64,000 bases of DNA, taken from contig NZ_LT732548.1 in the NCBI RefSeq assembly GCF_900155685.1, forward strand, positions 195,898-259,897, in the 5' to 3' direction. The translations under genes were made by a program, and so were the position numbers. This DNA is from Paenibacillus bouchesdurhonensis. GTDB lineage: Bacteria > Bacillota > Bacilli > Paenibacillales > Paenibacillaceae. Below the pieces are notes generated by a model. That model was not told the DNA's origin. It searched no databases and was given only the letters and a program-made list of their open reading frames with translations. Every line of letters begins with the position of its first letter. The stretch's first letter is position 1. Positions 16,319 to 24,677 of the stretch are shown here, one piece after another.

Positions 16319-17104
16319 TTAGACAGTAGCGCCGCCGTCAACTGCAAATGTCTGCGCCGTGATATTGTTGGCTAGATCACTGCATAAGAACAAGGCCATG
16401 TTTGCAATATCTTCTGGCTCTTGTGGGCGCCTTAGTGGAATCGTATCGGTAAAAGCTGCAAAAGCTTTAGCTTTTTCCTCCTCATTTCCTTCACCCGCCA
16501 TTTCGTTAAGCTGTTTCTCCCACATATCGGTTCTGATGATACCAGGACAAATTGCATTGATGTTAATATTTGCGCTCGCAGCTTCTCTAGCTAATGCGGC
16601 AGTAAAAGCTATTACACCAGCCTTTGCACCTGCATAAACACTCGAGTATGGGGATGCCATTTTTACCGCAATGGAAGAAAGATTTACAATTCGTCCGGAA
16701 TTTCGAGGCATCATGTAAGCTAGAGCAGCCTTACAACCATGAATTGTGCCTTTTAGGTTAATGTCAATTAGACGGTCTATTTCATCGACAGAAAACTCAT
16801 CGATCGGTTTCATCATACCAATACCTGCGTTGTTGATCATAAAATCAAGTCCGCCTAAATTTTCTGTTGCTGCTTCAATAAGTTTACTGAATGATTCTGC
16901 ATCACGAGTGTCAATCTGGAATGTAATGGCATTACGGCCTAAGCTTTTAATCTCCTCAGCAGTTTCCAAAGCGCTGCTTATATTAATATCGGCGACAACC
17001 ACGTCTGCTCCGGCTTGTGCAAATCTAAGAGCAATCGCTTTTCCAAGACCGCTTGCTGAACCTGTTACAATAGCTACTTTACCATTCATGTTTATGCTAA
17101 TCAT
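16319..17104 (-). CDS. short-chain dehydrogenase/reductase (classical SDR)
   Basis: NAD(P)-dependent oxidoreductase of 261 residues. The start ATG at 17104 follows AAAGGTGG at 9 nt; the frame extends 20 residues further upstream without a better site. Motifs: TGSASGLG for cofactor binding, NNAGIG, catalytic Ser in NLSSIA, YAGAKAG (Tyr/Lys pair) and PGIIRTDMW. An Asp at the end of the second strand (VVADIN) suggests preference for NAD. The substrate is unknown. It is transcribed divergently from a LuxR-type regulator with an 18-bp palindrome between them, so the regulator probably controls it. Confidence 0.88.
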   Translation of the reverse strand: MISINMNGKVAIVTGSASGLGKAIALRFAQAGADVVVADINISSALETAEEIKSLGRNAITFQIDTRDAESFSKLIEAATENLGGLDFMINNAGIGMMKPIDEFSVDEIDRLIDINLKGTIHGCKAALAYMMPRNSGRIVNLSSIAVKMASPYSSVYAGAKAGVIAFTAALAREAASANININAICPGIIRTDMWEKQLNEMAGEGNEEEKAKAFAAFTDTIPLRRPQEPEDIANMALFLCSDLANNITAQTFAVDGGATV

Positions 17105-17162
17105 AGAGAAACGCCACCTTTCTTTTGTTGCCTCCATGATATAATAAGAAGTAAGACTAAAC

Positions 17163-17180
17163 ATCGGTAATATTACCGAT
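17163..17180. promoter_or_regulatory. 18-bp perfect palindrome, candidate operator of the SDR/LuxR pair
   Basis: ATCGGTAAT followed by ATTACCGAT is fully symmetric. It lies 59 bp before the SDR start and 78 bp before the divergent LuxR-type gene. On the minus strand a TATTAT (about 17140) lies just downstream of it, so the palindrome would overlap the -35 zone of the SDR promoter. Confidence 0.55.
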
Positions 17181-17257
17181 ATATCTGTATACGGAAATCA
17201 AATCGTTGATGGAAATTAACAGCCCCAGACTGACAGCGGAGGAGATGGCGATATACG

Positions 17258-18064
17258 ATGAAACATCTTACAGTAGAGGACTATCAAATGATACTTGATT
17301 TGTGCTTAATGATAGATTGTTATAATCAGCCGTATCGTCAGAGAACACTGAATGTCCTGTCCGAAGGGCTAGGCCCGGGGTTTCATCACCTTACCTTTCT
17401 TACAATCGATAATTCAGATAAATTAGGAAACCCCGTTGGTATTAATAAAGTACAGCATACGTGTGACAGTTACATCAATATTTACCATCGCCATGACATG
17501 TTTAGCCATTTGTGTAATCCTAAGAAGCCAATTGTCGGGGTTATGTCGGTTGAGGATATTATGAGCTTTCGAGAATATGAGCGAACTTCTTATTACAATG
17601 ATTTCCTCCGTAAAGAGAACCTTTATTACCAATTGGCCGTTCCACTTTACTTTAATAATAGGCTCATTGGCGGTCTTGGGTGCTTTAGAGAGAAACAAGA
17701 GGAAAACTTTACGCCCCGTGACAAGGAGGTCATGGATCTTCTTTCTCGCCATTTGGCACTCAGTTATCACAATTCAATAAAGACTCAAAGATTAATGTCT
17801 ACTGAAAGGATTTTAGCCAAAGGAAATCACGAGAATGACATTATTTCACAGCTGACTTCGACCGAGAGAGAAATTGTCCGTCTGGTCGCAAAGGGGATGA
17901 CTAACCGAGATATTGCTAAATACAAACATATCAGTTTTCATACCGTTAAATCTCATTTGGAGCATATTTATAACAAACTAGATGTGAGCAGCCGAACAGA
18001 AATGCTCCACCGAATTTACGGAAAGAGAGTAGGACTTAGAGACATTGCAGAGAATTTTGGATAG
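17258..18064 (+). CDS. LuxR-family transcriptional regulator with GAF-like sensor part
   Basis: A 268-residue protein. The last ~65 residues (LTSTEREIVRLVAKGMTNRDIAKYKHISFHTVKSHLEHIYNKL) are a textbook LuxR/FixJ helix-turn-helix. The first ~190 residues contain a GAF/autoinducer-type pattern (FLRKENLYYQLAVPLYFNNRLIGGLGCFR). There is no response-regulator receiver Asp, so it probably senses a small molecule directly. It starts at ATG 17258, 13 nt after GGAGGAG, a rather long spacing. Divergent orientation to the SDR gene implies control of that gene and probably of itself. Confidence 0.85.
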   Translation: MKHLTVEDYQMILDLCLMIDCYNQPYRQRTLNVLSEGLGPGFHHLTFLTIDNSDKLGNPVGINKVQHTCDSYINIYHRHDMFSHLCNPKKPIVGVMSVEDIMSFREYERTSYYNDFLRKENLYYQLAVPLYFNNRLIGGLGCFREKQEENFTPRDKEVMDLLSRHLALSYHNSIKTQRLMSTERILAKGNHENDIISQLTSTEREIVRLVAKGMTNRDIAKYKHISFHTVKSHLEHIYNKLDVSSRTEMLHRIYGKRVGLRDIAENFG

Positions 18065-18099
18065 AGAGAAATTCCTCCGCTCGAAACCACGTAACTAAA

Positions 18100-18237
18100 G
18101 ATGAGCTTGATCCGGGGGAGCGAATGCGATTTCGCAGTCTGCTAACGGACTTGTCTGGCGAATGGATTATCATTTTTTCAACACATATCATCTCGGATAT
18201 TGAAGCGACCGCCCGATTATATCCAAAGGTCGCTTAA
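18100..18237 (+). pseudogene. fragment of an ABC transporter ATP-binding gene
   Basis: The frame reads DELDPGERMRFRSLL, then GEWIIIFSTHIISDIEATA: the D-loop and the H-loop (STH) of an ABC ATPase, with no Walker A or signature upstream. It ends abruptly in an unrelated tail before TAA at 18237. The rest of 18065-18501 shows only further decayed sequence (a stop-interrupted stretch around 18310-18390) and a terminator, so this is the residue of a deleted ABC operon. Confidence 0.7.
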
Positions 18238-18405
18238 ATTGTTGAGTTACTCGACGCATGTAGCGTCCGATGTGACGCCGCAATCGTTTGTCAATTTATA
18301 ATACGCGGGGGGAATACAATTGTCATTGGAGGTGCAAACGCTTGAAGAAGCCATGTAGTTGGTGAAGGCACATCTTCCTGCGAAGGCTAGATGATAGACT
18401 TGCCG

Positions 18406-18433
18406 AAAGATAGCCTGTAGGGCTATCTTTTTT
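18406..18433 (+). terminator. intrinsic terminator of the lost ABC unit
   Basis: AAAGATAGCC, loop TGTAG, GGCTATCTTTTTT. Strong stem and U-tract although no intact gene precedes it. Confidence 0.75.
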
Positions 18434-18501
18434 GCTATAAAAGGGAATGGTTTACAAATGTCGAATGTAGTCAATATGATAATTCGAGGAGTGAACCCAT
18501 T

Positions 18502-20058
18502 TTGCGTAATCCGATCAAACTTCAACTAATCACTGTACTTGCTTTCTTGCTAAGCTTCGTTTCTATTCCATCCGCATTTGCAGAGACCTCACTTATCTCA
18601 GACAAAAATTTGGAACAAGCGATTCGAGTCGAGCTAAAGAAACCGACTGGCCCCATTACCAAAGAAAATCTACAGACCATAACGTCGCTCTATCCCAAAG
18701 ATCCTGAGCAGAAAATTATCAGTTTAAGTGGACTTGAGCATGCTGTTAATTTAGAGAGCTTAATGCTCCCAAGGCTTGGAATTACCAATATTGAGCCACT
18801 TAAAAATCTACATAAAGTCACCTTCCTAGCTCTAAATGACAATCAAATCACGCAAATTGAGCCACTACAAGAGTTGTCCCAACTGAAGCAGCTTGTTATC
18901 GATTCGAACTACATCGAGAAGCTTGATGCACTAGCGGGATTAACCAATTTAACAGACTTGTTAATCGGCCATAATCAGATTAAGGATCTGTCGCCGATTC
19001 AATCCTTAGTCAAATTGAATTGGTTGATCATAAACGATAACCAAATCCAGTCTCTTGAACCGCTAAGAGATCACCCGGAACTAGAATATTTATACTTTGA
19101 GAATAATCAGATCCAAGATATTAGCGTCTTAACAACTCTTCCGAAGCTCAAGGAGGTTTCACTGAGCAATAACCCTCTGGATGCAAGTGCAGAGAAAATT
19201 CTGACCGAACTCGCTGCCAAAGGCGTCAAAGTGCTTGGAAAAGAACATGAACAACCGACACCACCTTCAGATCCTAACGAAATCATGGTGCTGTTGAATG
19301 GGGAGATCATTAAATTCCAAGTCCCACCCATCCAGCAAAATGGATCTGTACTTGTTCCGTTCCGCACTATTTTCGAAGCTATGGGACTGAAGGTTGACTG
19401 GGATGGAGATACGCAAACGATTACGGGAAGTAAACCAGGTACGCTTATCAAGCTTAAAGTGGGTTCAACTACTGCTGAGATCAATGGCAAGCAGAAAAAA
19501 CTATCCGTAGCCCCTTCTATTAGCAAGGGCAGCACCTACGTTCCATTACGTTTTATCGGCGAAGCAGTGGATGGAAAGGTGAACTGGCTGGCTAAGATTC
19601 AAACAGTCACAATTTATACGAAGCAGCCATCTGCGACCAAAGACAAAAAGATCCAAGTCACAGCCTATGGCGACTGGAGTGACGTAACATCTTCTATTGA
19701 GAATGCAGGAGATCATCAGCTTATTTTAATCTCACCCGAGAAGAGCACGATAGTTATTCAGCATTATAGCAAGAGCGATTTGGATATGAACTTCGAACAA
19801 TATGTTAGCTTCACCAAAAAAGATATAACGGACAGAAATGCGGTGGAAATTACTGAGGAGTCCGTGAAGGTGGGGAAAATCGATGCGAAGCAGCTGACAT
19901 ATAGCTTAGGCATCATTAATGAAATGCTAGAACTTCGAATGATTCTATGCGAGCAAAATAATGAAATCTATACCCTATTGCTAGCTTCTCCATCGCAGGT
20001 CAGCAAACAAGCCAACGCCGATTTCAACGAAATAATAAAAAGTATAAAATTAAACTAG
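18502..20058 (+). CDS. secreted leucine-rich-repeat protein with stalk domain
   Basis: The TTG at 18502 follows GAGGAG at 10 nt. Signal peptide (~residues 1-28, ending SAFA). Residues ~60-240 hold about eight 22-residue internalin-type LRRs (LxxLxLxxNQIxxIxPL). A PPSDP linker follows, then a copper-amine-oxidase-like stalk domain (~275-375; VLVPFRTIFEAMGLKVDW and TYVPLRFIGEAVDGKVNW). The C-terminal ~125 residues resemble a PsbP/DcrB-like fold. There is no sortase motif or SLH domain, so the stalk domain probably anchors or spaces it. Likely surface interaction protein; the ligand is unknown. Confidence 0.85.
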   Translation: MRNPIKLQLITVLAFLLSFVSIPSAFAETSLISDKNLEQAIRVELKKPTGPITKENLQTITSLYPKDPEQKIISLSGLEHAVNLESLMLPRLGITNIEPLKNLHKVTFLALNDNQITQIEPLQELSQLKQLVIDSNYIEKLDALAGLTNLTDLLIGHNQIKDLSPIQSLVKLNWLIINDNQIQSLEPLRDHPELEYLYFENNQIQDISVLTTLPKLKEVSLSNNPLDASAEKILTELAAKGVKVLGKEHEQPTPPSDPNEIMVLLNGEIIKFQVPPIQQNGSVLVPFRTIFEAMGLKVDWDGDTQTITGSKPGTLIKLKVGSTTAEINGKQKKLSVAPSISKGSTYVPLRFIGEAVDGKVNWLAKIQTVTIYTKQPSATKDKKIQVTAYGDWSDVTSSIENAGDHQLILISPEKSTIVIQHYSKSDLDMNFEQYVSFTKKDITDRNAVEITEESVKVGKIDAKQLTYSLGIINEMLELRMILCEQNNEIYTLLLASPSQVSKQANADFNEIIKSIKLN

Positions 20059-20239
20059 CATATCCCCTGTGATCACGTCTCTGTTTGAATTGTACTTTTT
20101 TACGATATGCGAATGATAATGGGAAGTGTTTTGACAGTTTTTTCAGTTAGGTATCAAGCGAAGATCTGACTTTTTCGTGCAGGAAATGCACGGTACTCTA
20201 TTTTTATCTGCGGTAGTATTTATCTCGAAGGGAGGGACG

Positions 20240-20635
20240 ATGGATTGGTTGGAGAGGATGAATAGCGCTATGGATTATAACAGACAATATTTCATATGAT
20301 GACATAGCGCAGATCGCCTATTGCTCTACATATCATTTTCAATGAATGTTTCCGTTCATTACCGGAATCTCGTTATCCGAGTACATCCGAAGTCGACGAT
20401 TGACATTGGCGGCTTTTGAACTGCAGACAACCGATGTAAAGGTTATCGATGTAGCCATGAGATATGGATATCAATTACTGGAAGCATTCGCGCGGGCGTT
20501 CAAGAATCTCCATGGGATCATACCGATATCTGCGCGCGATAAAGGCATTTCCTTAAAAGCCTATCCTCGAATGTCCTTTCATATCTCAATAACAGGGGAT
20601 GTCGAGATGAATTACCGGATTGAACAAAGCGAAAA
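20240..20635 (+). pseudogene. AraC-family regulator, broken by a frameshift and a nonsense codon
   Basis: ATG 20240 after GGGAGGG encodes MDWLERMNSAMDY. The frame is then lost near 20275; the continuation (YDDIAQIA, STYHFQ) is in another frame, is cut by TGA at 20343-20345, and resumes with [26 protein letters not shown] and VAMRYGY. This is the two-helix-turn-helix AraC domain that normally precedes a GyrI-like effector domain, which is missing after MNYRIEQ. Two independent disruptions plus truncation make it non-functional. Confidence 0.8.
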
Positions 20636-20637
20636 AG

Positions 20638-20666
20638 TAAGGGCCATCCCAAAAGGATGGCCCTTA
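20638..20666. repeat. 12-bp hairpin, copy 1 of a repeated element
   Basis: TAAGGGCCATCC, loop CAAAA, GGATGGCCCTTA. The same hairpin with loop ACAAA occurs at 32074-32100, with similar bases upstream (GAACAAAGCGAA versus GAAGAAAGCGAA). No U-tract follows. Confidence 0.6.
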
Positions 20667-20814
20667 AACTATTTTGATTTTGCAACGAATAGTCTAATTC
20701 CACAATGGACTTAGCGGCTAGTCCAGAAGGATAATTTTATTATAGACTTGTTGGACTGTGGGTACTACACTAGGGAAGGCGACAAAGAATAGACCTAGTA
20801 GGAGTTTGTTAAAC

Positions 20815-22206
20815 GTGACATTAACTGATCGTGTTCCATCCTGGAAGAAACTTAGTCTTTTTGCCGTGACTTGGCCCATTCTCATCGATTCCGTGCTGCG
20901 AATGATGCTGGGTACGGTGGACGTGTTTATGCTAAGCCGCATCTCCGATAAGGTGACTGGGGCAGTTGGCTTAGCCAACGAAATTATTTACTTCTGTATT
21001 CTAATGTTCGGCTTTGTCGGCATCGGCACCAGCGTTGCGGTTGCCCAGTATATCGGTGCCGGACGGGAGAAAGAGGCAGGCCGCATCTCGGCGAATGCCA
21101 TTACGTTAAACCTGATTTTCGGGGTGCTCGTTAGTCTGGCCCTTTTTCTGTATGGGGAGCCCATTCTGCGGTTGATGAAGTTAAATCCCGAGCAAATCGA
21201 AATTGCAAGTCATTATTTAAAGATCATTGGCGGCTTCATCTGGATTGAGGCGCTCTCGTACGCGGTTTCTTCGGTCATCCGTTCGAGCGGACACACCAAA
21301 AGTGTGATGTATGTAACCCTAGGTGTCAATCTCGTTCACGTTACAGGAAATTATTTGCTTATTTTCGGGAACCTAGGCTTTCCGGAGTGGGGCGTGACGG
21401 GAGCGGCCATATCCACGGTCGTTAGCCGCTTTCTCGGCATCATTGTTCTTTTTATCATTCTGTACCGCCGGAGTCCTGCACCGATTCGCGCAAAAGATTA
21501 CGTGGTCTGGAACGGCACTTACGTAAAACAGATTTTGCACGTCGGATTGCCCGCTGCAGGCGAGCATCTCGCTTGGCAGTCGCAGTACCTCATGATCATT
21601 AGTTTCGTCAATATGATCGGTGTTTCCGCATTAAACACGCATGTTTACGTCATGAATATCTCGAACTATTTTATGGCAATAGCCTTGGCGATTGGAGCTG
21701 GTACGGAAATCATTGTCGGGCAAATGGTCGGTGCGGGGGAAATGAAGGCAGCTTACAAAAGACTTATGAAAAGCGTGAGAATCAGCTTTGTGCTAACTTT
21801 AGCTATCGTGGGTGTGGCATCGATATTCCGGCATGAGCTTGTCGGCTTGTTCACGAAAGATCCCGGGATCATTGCCGCCGGGGCGGGGATTTTTCTGCTT
21901 TCCCTTATTCTCGAACCTGGCCGGACGTTCAATATGGTCATCATCAATTCGCTGCGGGCTGCCGGGGATGCGCGCTTTCCCGTATTGATGGGCGTGCTCT
22001 CGATGTGGGGTGTCTCTGTTCCGCTCGCTTATCTGCTTGGCGTTCATTTCGGGGTTGGGCTGCTTGGCGTATGGATCGCTTTCACGGTAGATGAATGGCT
22101 GCGCGGTATGATCATGCTGCTTCGCTGGAGAAGCCGGATCTGGGAGAAGAAGGCACTCGTCAAACCGGTTTCCGCCTCGGAAAATGGCATGGGGGTACAG
22201 GCTTAA
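20815..22206 (+). CDS. MATE-family multidrug efflux transporter
   Basis: Na+- or H+-coupled exporter, 463 residues, about 12 membrane segments. The start GTG 20815 is placed after TAGGAG (20799-20804); the frame extends upstream to 20758 without a better site. The N-terminal half shows the family pattern (TWPILIDSVLRMMLGTVDVFMLSRI, GLANEI), and the second half repeats it (ISNYFMAIALAIGAGTEIIVGQMVGAG). The AraC remnant just upstream may once have regulated it. Substrate not predictable. Confidence 0.9.
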   Translation: MTLTDRVPSWKKLSLFAVTWPILIDSVLRMMLGTVDVFMLSRISDKVTGAVGLANEIIYFCILMFGFVGIGTSVAVAQYIGAGREKEAGRISANAITLNLIFGVLVSLALFLYGEPILRLMKLNPEQIEIASHYLKIIGGFIWIEALSYAVSSVIRSSGHTKSVMYVTLGVNLVHVTGNYLLIFGNLGFPEWGVTGAAISTVVSRFLGIIVLFIILYRRSPAPIRAKDYVVWNGTYVKQILHVGLPAAGEHLAWQSQYLMIISFVNMIGVSALNTHVYVMNISNYFMAIALAIGAGTEIIVGQMVGAGEMKAAYKRLMKSVRISFVLTLAIVGVASIFRHELVGLFTKDPGIIAAGAGIFLLSLILEPGRTFNMVIINSLRAAGDARFPVLMGVLSMWGVSVPLAYLLGVHFGVGLLGVWIAFTVDEWLRGMIMLLRWRSRIWEKKALVKPVSASENGMGVQA

Positions 22207-22433
22207 ACAGGTATATTTTATCAGAATATTTTCGCAAGAAGCTGCTTCTCAAGGGAAGTGGCTTCATTGTATTTCTACCTTGGTAATGCGGCAAGTCTCT
22301 GAAGAGAGGGCGACTCCGGGGAACTCATAGCATTAACGGCAAAGAGGGCTTGTACGCATCTTGCATTCGCACAAGCAGGCAGCCCGCCCCTGACGTACAA
22401 TAAACCATAACCAGTGAGCGAGGTGAACTTTCC

Positions 22434-22979
22434 ATGGAACAATCCAAAGAGGTGCTCGGACGGGTCAAACGGTTGCAGGGTCGGCCAGTATGCATCACCC
22501 TAAACAGCGGTAAGACCTACGTTGGCTACATTACCGACGTCAACAGCAGTGGCTTGACGCTGGCCAGCGCCGGAGCTCAGCCGCGCACCTCATCAGGGAA
22601 GCAAGGCTCCCGGCCTAAGCAGCGCAGAGCCGGCTCCCATGCCTCAGGCAGTCGTTCCGGCAGACGGCGAAGCGGCGCGCGCAAGCCATCCCTGCGTTAC
22701 CGATCACGCAAGCCGGACGCGCAGGTATCGGCCTTTCTGCCGATGTTAGGCTCGCTGTTCGGGGGGATGATCGGCACCAGCGGACTTGGCGGCACTACTG
22801 CGGGAGCGCTAGGCGGTGCGTTGGGGAGCGGCATACGGCTGTTCAGCATGATCCAGCGATTTGTCCCAGTCGTGAGGTTGGGATACGGCATGATCAAGTC
22901 CATACGCCCGTTTCTCGGTGCCGTTCAGGGCTTGATGACGCCGTCCGAAGCTGCTGCGGCAGAAGGCAAATCACTGTAA
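22434..22979 (+). CDS. LSm-like N-terminal domain fused to an Arg-rich linker and a Gly-rich hydrophobic tail
   Basis: ATG 22434 follows GAGGTGA. Residues ~1-45 (VLGRVKRLQGRPVCITLNSGKTYVG, then YITDVNSSGLTLA) have the strand pattern of an Sm/LSm-type barrel. Residues ~48-98 are extremely basic and Ser/Gly-rich (SGSRSGRRRSGARK), fit for nucleic acid or polyanion binding. Residues ~105-160 are Gly/Leu-rich and hydrophobic and may insert in a membrane. No named family is recognised. The combination suggests an RNA- or wall-polymer-binding protein tethered to the membrane. It stands alone with no operon partner. Confidence 0.6.
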   Translation: MEQSKEVLGRVKRLQGRPVCITLNSGKTYVGYITDVNSSGLTLASAGAQPRTSSGKQGSRPKQRRAGSHASGSRSGRRRSGARKPSLRYRSRKPDAQVSAFLPMLGSLFGGMIGTSGLGGTTAGALGGALGSGIRLFSMIQRFVPVVRLGYGMIKSIRPFLGAVQGLMTPSEAAAAEGKSL

Positions 22980-23072
22980 ACAAAAGAGGAACAGCCACTT
23001 GGACGACCCAAGGGGATCATTCTTGATACTCAAAAATAGTGGTTAAGTGAGAACTCCCGTTAGAAGTTTTGC

Positions 23073-23102
23073 TTGATTCGGACTTTGAGTTTATTCTACA
23101 AT
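23073..23102 (+). promoter_or_regulatory. promoter of RNA element, copy A
   Basis: TTGATT (23073-23078), 18-nt spacer, TACAAT (23097-23102). The equivalent positions in copy B are TTGATG and TATAAT with 17 nt, so the promoter is conserved between copies. Confidence 0.6.
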
Positions 23103-23313
23103 CCAAAATATGGGGACTAAGGAAAGGGGACTCGTTAGCCAATGTGGACCTTCCTTGTAATGGTTTGATTGAATCTGATCGCGTGATCCGGTAATGGAAT
23201 GGTGTGCGTCAATCCCCCGGTACATCACACCGATCCTCAACCATTTCAAGGAATGCGGGCAGCCATTCGATATACCTGTTGCGCGGATACTTGATGTATC
23301 CGCATTTTTATTT
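23103..23313 (+). ncRNA. structured RNA element, copy A (own promoter and terminator)
   Basis: About 210 nt, clearly similar to 30961-31163. A long-range stem pairs TTCCTTGTAATGGTT (23151-23165) with AACCATTTCAAGGAA (23239-23253) with one mismatch. A second hairpin pairs CGGGCAGC with GTTGCGCG. A terminator follows (GCGGATAC, loop, GTATCCGC, then ATTTTTATTT at 23283-23313). Similarity to copy B continues past the terminator to a vestigial ribosome binding site near 23380, but here no gene follows for about 300 bp, so this copy is an orphan leader or a free-standing small RNA. No known riboswitch or T-box consensus was recognised. Confidence 0.6.
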
Positions 23314-23687
23314 AGCGGCAGGAACTAATCCATCTCCAAACAAAGGACGGGTCTCTCGCTTCCTGTTTACGGGGGATATGTATAAATTGATCGGGTTCAG
23401 ATTCTATTTTATATTTTGCTGGATTTAAAATGTACTTTCACTGTTAATAGACAGCTAATTAGAGTTCGTCAACTTCTTCAGCCAGTCCATTCAGATCCTC
23501 CTTTCACGGTTGCTATTATATTAGCTTTATCAGCGGATTAGCGAGACTTTCCTTTATAGCCCAAATCTCCTTCCTTAGACGGAGGCCATTTCCATCTGGA
23601 GCCAGTTAAAAAAAACGATACACAAAAATAGAATGGAGGTATCAATGGAATCACCTTTTTATTTCGTTCGGGAGAGGATGTTATGAG
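23314..23687. other. gene-poor stretch after RNA element copy A
   Basis: No gene on +. Residual similarity to the SDR leader of copy B extends to about 23390, then breaks off. On the minus strand there is a minute frame with a perfect ribosome binding site (23455-23490). The ABC transporter promoter must lie in the last 150 bp, but no convincing -35/-10 pair was found. Confidence 0.4.
23455..23490 (-). CDS. possible 11-residue peptide behind a perfect ribosome binding site
   Basis: On the minus strand AAAGGAGG (23497-23504 on +) lies 6 nt before an ATG encoding MDWLKKLTNSN and stop. A TATAAT-like box lies a further ~15 nt upstream. An amphipathic, slightly basic peptide. It could be a leader peptide, a tiny toxin, or the truncated start of a lost gene. 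Confidence 0.25.
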   Translation of the reverse strand: MDWLKKLTNSN

Positions 23688-24677
23688 GTGGAGAAGATTA
23701 TAGAAGTACGGGGTATTAGCAAGGTGTATGGACGAAGAAAAACGAAAGAGAAGATCCATGCAGTTCGGGATGTTTCTTTCACTGTGAACCGTGGAGAGGT
23801 TGTTGGTTTATTAGGGCCCAATGGGGCCGGGAAGACATCAACGATAAAGATGCTCTGTGGTTTGTTGGAATCGGATGCGGGTTCCATCTCCATTCATGGT
23901 CTGGATATTAGCAAGAAGAGACTTAAAGCTCTAGAGCATATTAGTGCTGTATTGGAGGGGAACCGAAATTTATATTGGCGCCTTACCGTCCGGGAAAACC
24001 TGGAGTATTTTGCGGGCAACCGCGGTTACTCTCGGAAGCAGGTTGCTGATCAAGCCGACAAATTATTAGAGCAATTCAACCTGAAGGAAAAGGAGAATGA
24101 GCTGGTCAATGGATTATCTCGGGGGATGCAACAAAAGCTGGCCATCGCAGTAGCACTATTAGCTAATACGGATGTCATCTTGCTGGATGAGCCAACGCTT
24201 GGTCTGGATGTTGAGGTTAGTTATGAATTGCGTGAAATTTTAAAGACGATCGTGAAGGAAGAAAAACGTACAATTATTATTAGCTCACACGATATGCCCG
24301 TCGTTCAGGAGCTGTGTGATCGGGCCATTATCATTAATAAAGGTGAAGTTGTCATCGACGACAGGGTGGAGAATTTACTTAAGCTGTTTGAAACAAGGGC
24401 ATATTCGGTGAAGTTGGGTGAGCAATTAAGCTTGGAGCAGGAGAATAAGCTGCGTGGCCGATTCCCTTTAAGTATATATAAAGCAAGCTCCCATGAGAGT
24501 ATCGTGGAAGTTAATTTAGAGCATAGCCAGGACATCTACGAGTTGTTCGACCTTCTAAAAGAGGAAGGAACCATTGTGGAGAGTATTGATCGTATAAACA
24601 TCGACTTTGAGCAAGTGTTTATTCAAATTGTTAAGGGAGGGAAGAAGCATGAAATGGCTACACTTATTGAGTGCTAA
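23688..24677 (+). CDS. ABC-2 type transporter, ATP-binding subunit
   Basis: A 329-residue ATPase powering export with the permease encoded next. Walker A GPNGAGKTS (residues ~44-52), Q-loop region VLEGNRNLYWRLT, signature LSRGMQQK, Walker B VILLDEP and H-loop SSHD are all intact. A ~110-residue C-terminal extension typical of NatA/CcmA-like exporters follows. The start is GTG 23688 after GGAGAGG; an ATG just upstream is in another frame and hits a stop at once. The permease start lies inside its 3' end, indicating coupling. Substrate unknown; a peptide, antibiotic or lipid is possible. Confidence 0.9.
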   Translation: MEKIIEVRGISKVYGRRKTKEKIHAVRDVSFTVNRGEVVGLLGPNGAGKTSTIKMLCGLLESDAGSISIHGLDISKKRLKALEHISAVLEGNRNLYWRLTVRENLEYFAGNRGYSRKQVADQADKLLEQFNLKEKENELVNGLSRGMQQKLAIAVALLANTDVILLDEPTLGLDVEVSYELREILKTIVKEEKRTIIISSHDMPVVQELCDRAIIINKGEVVIDDRVENLLKLFETRAYSVKLGEQLSLEQENKLRGRFPLSIYKASSHESIVEVNLEHSQDIYELFDLLKEEGTIVESIDRINIDFEQVFIQIVKGGKKHEMATLIEC

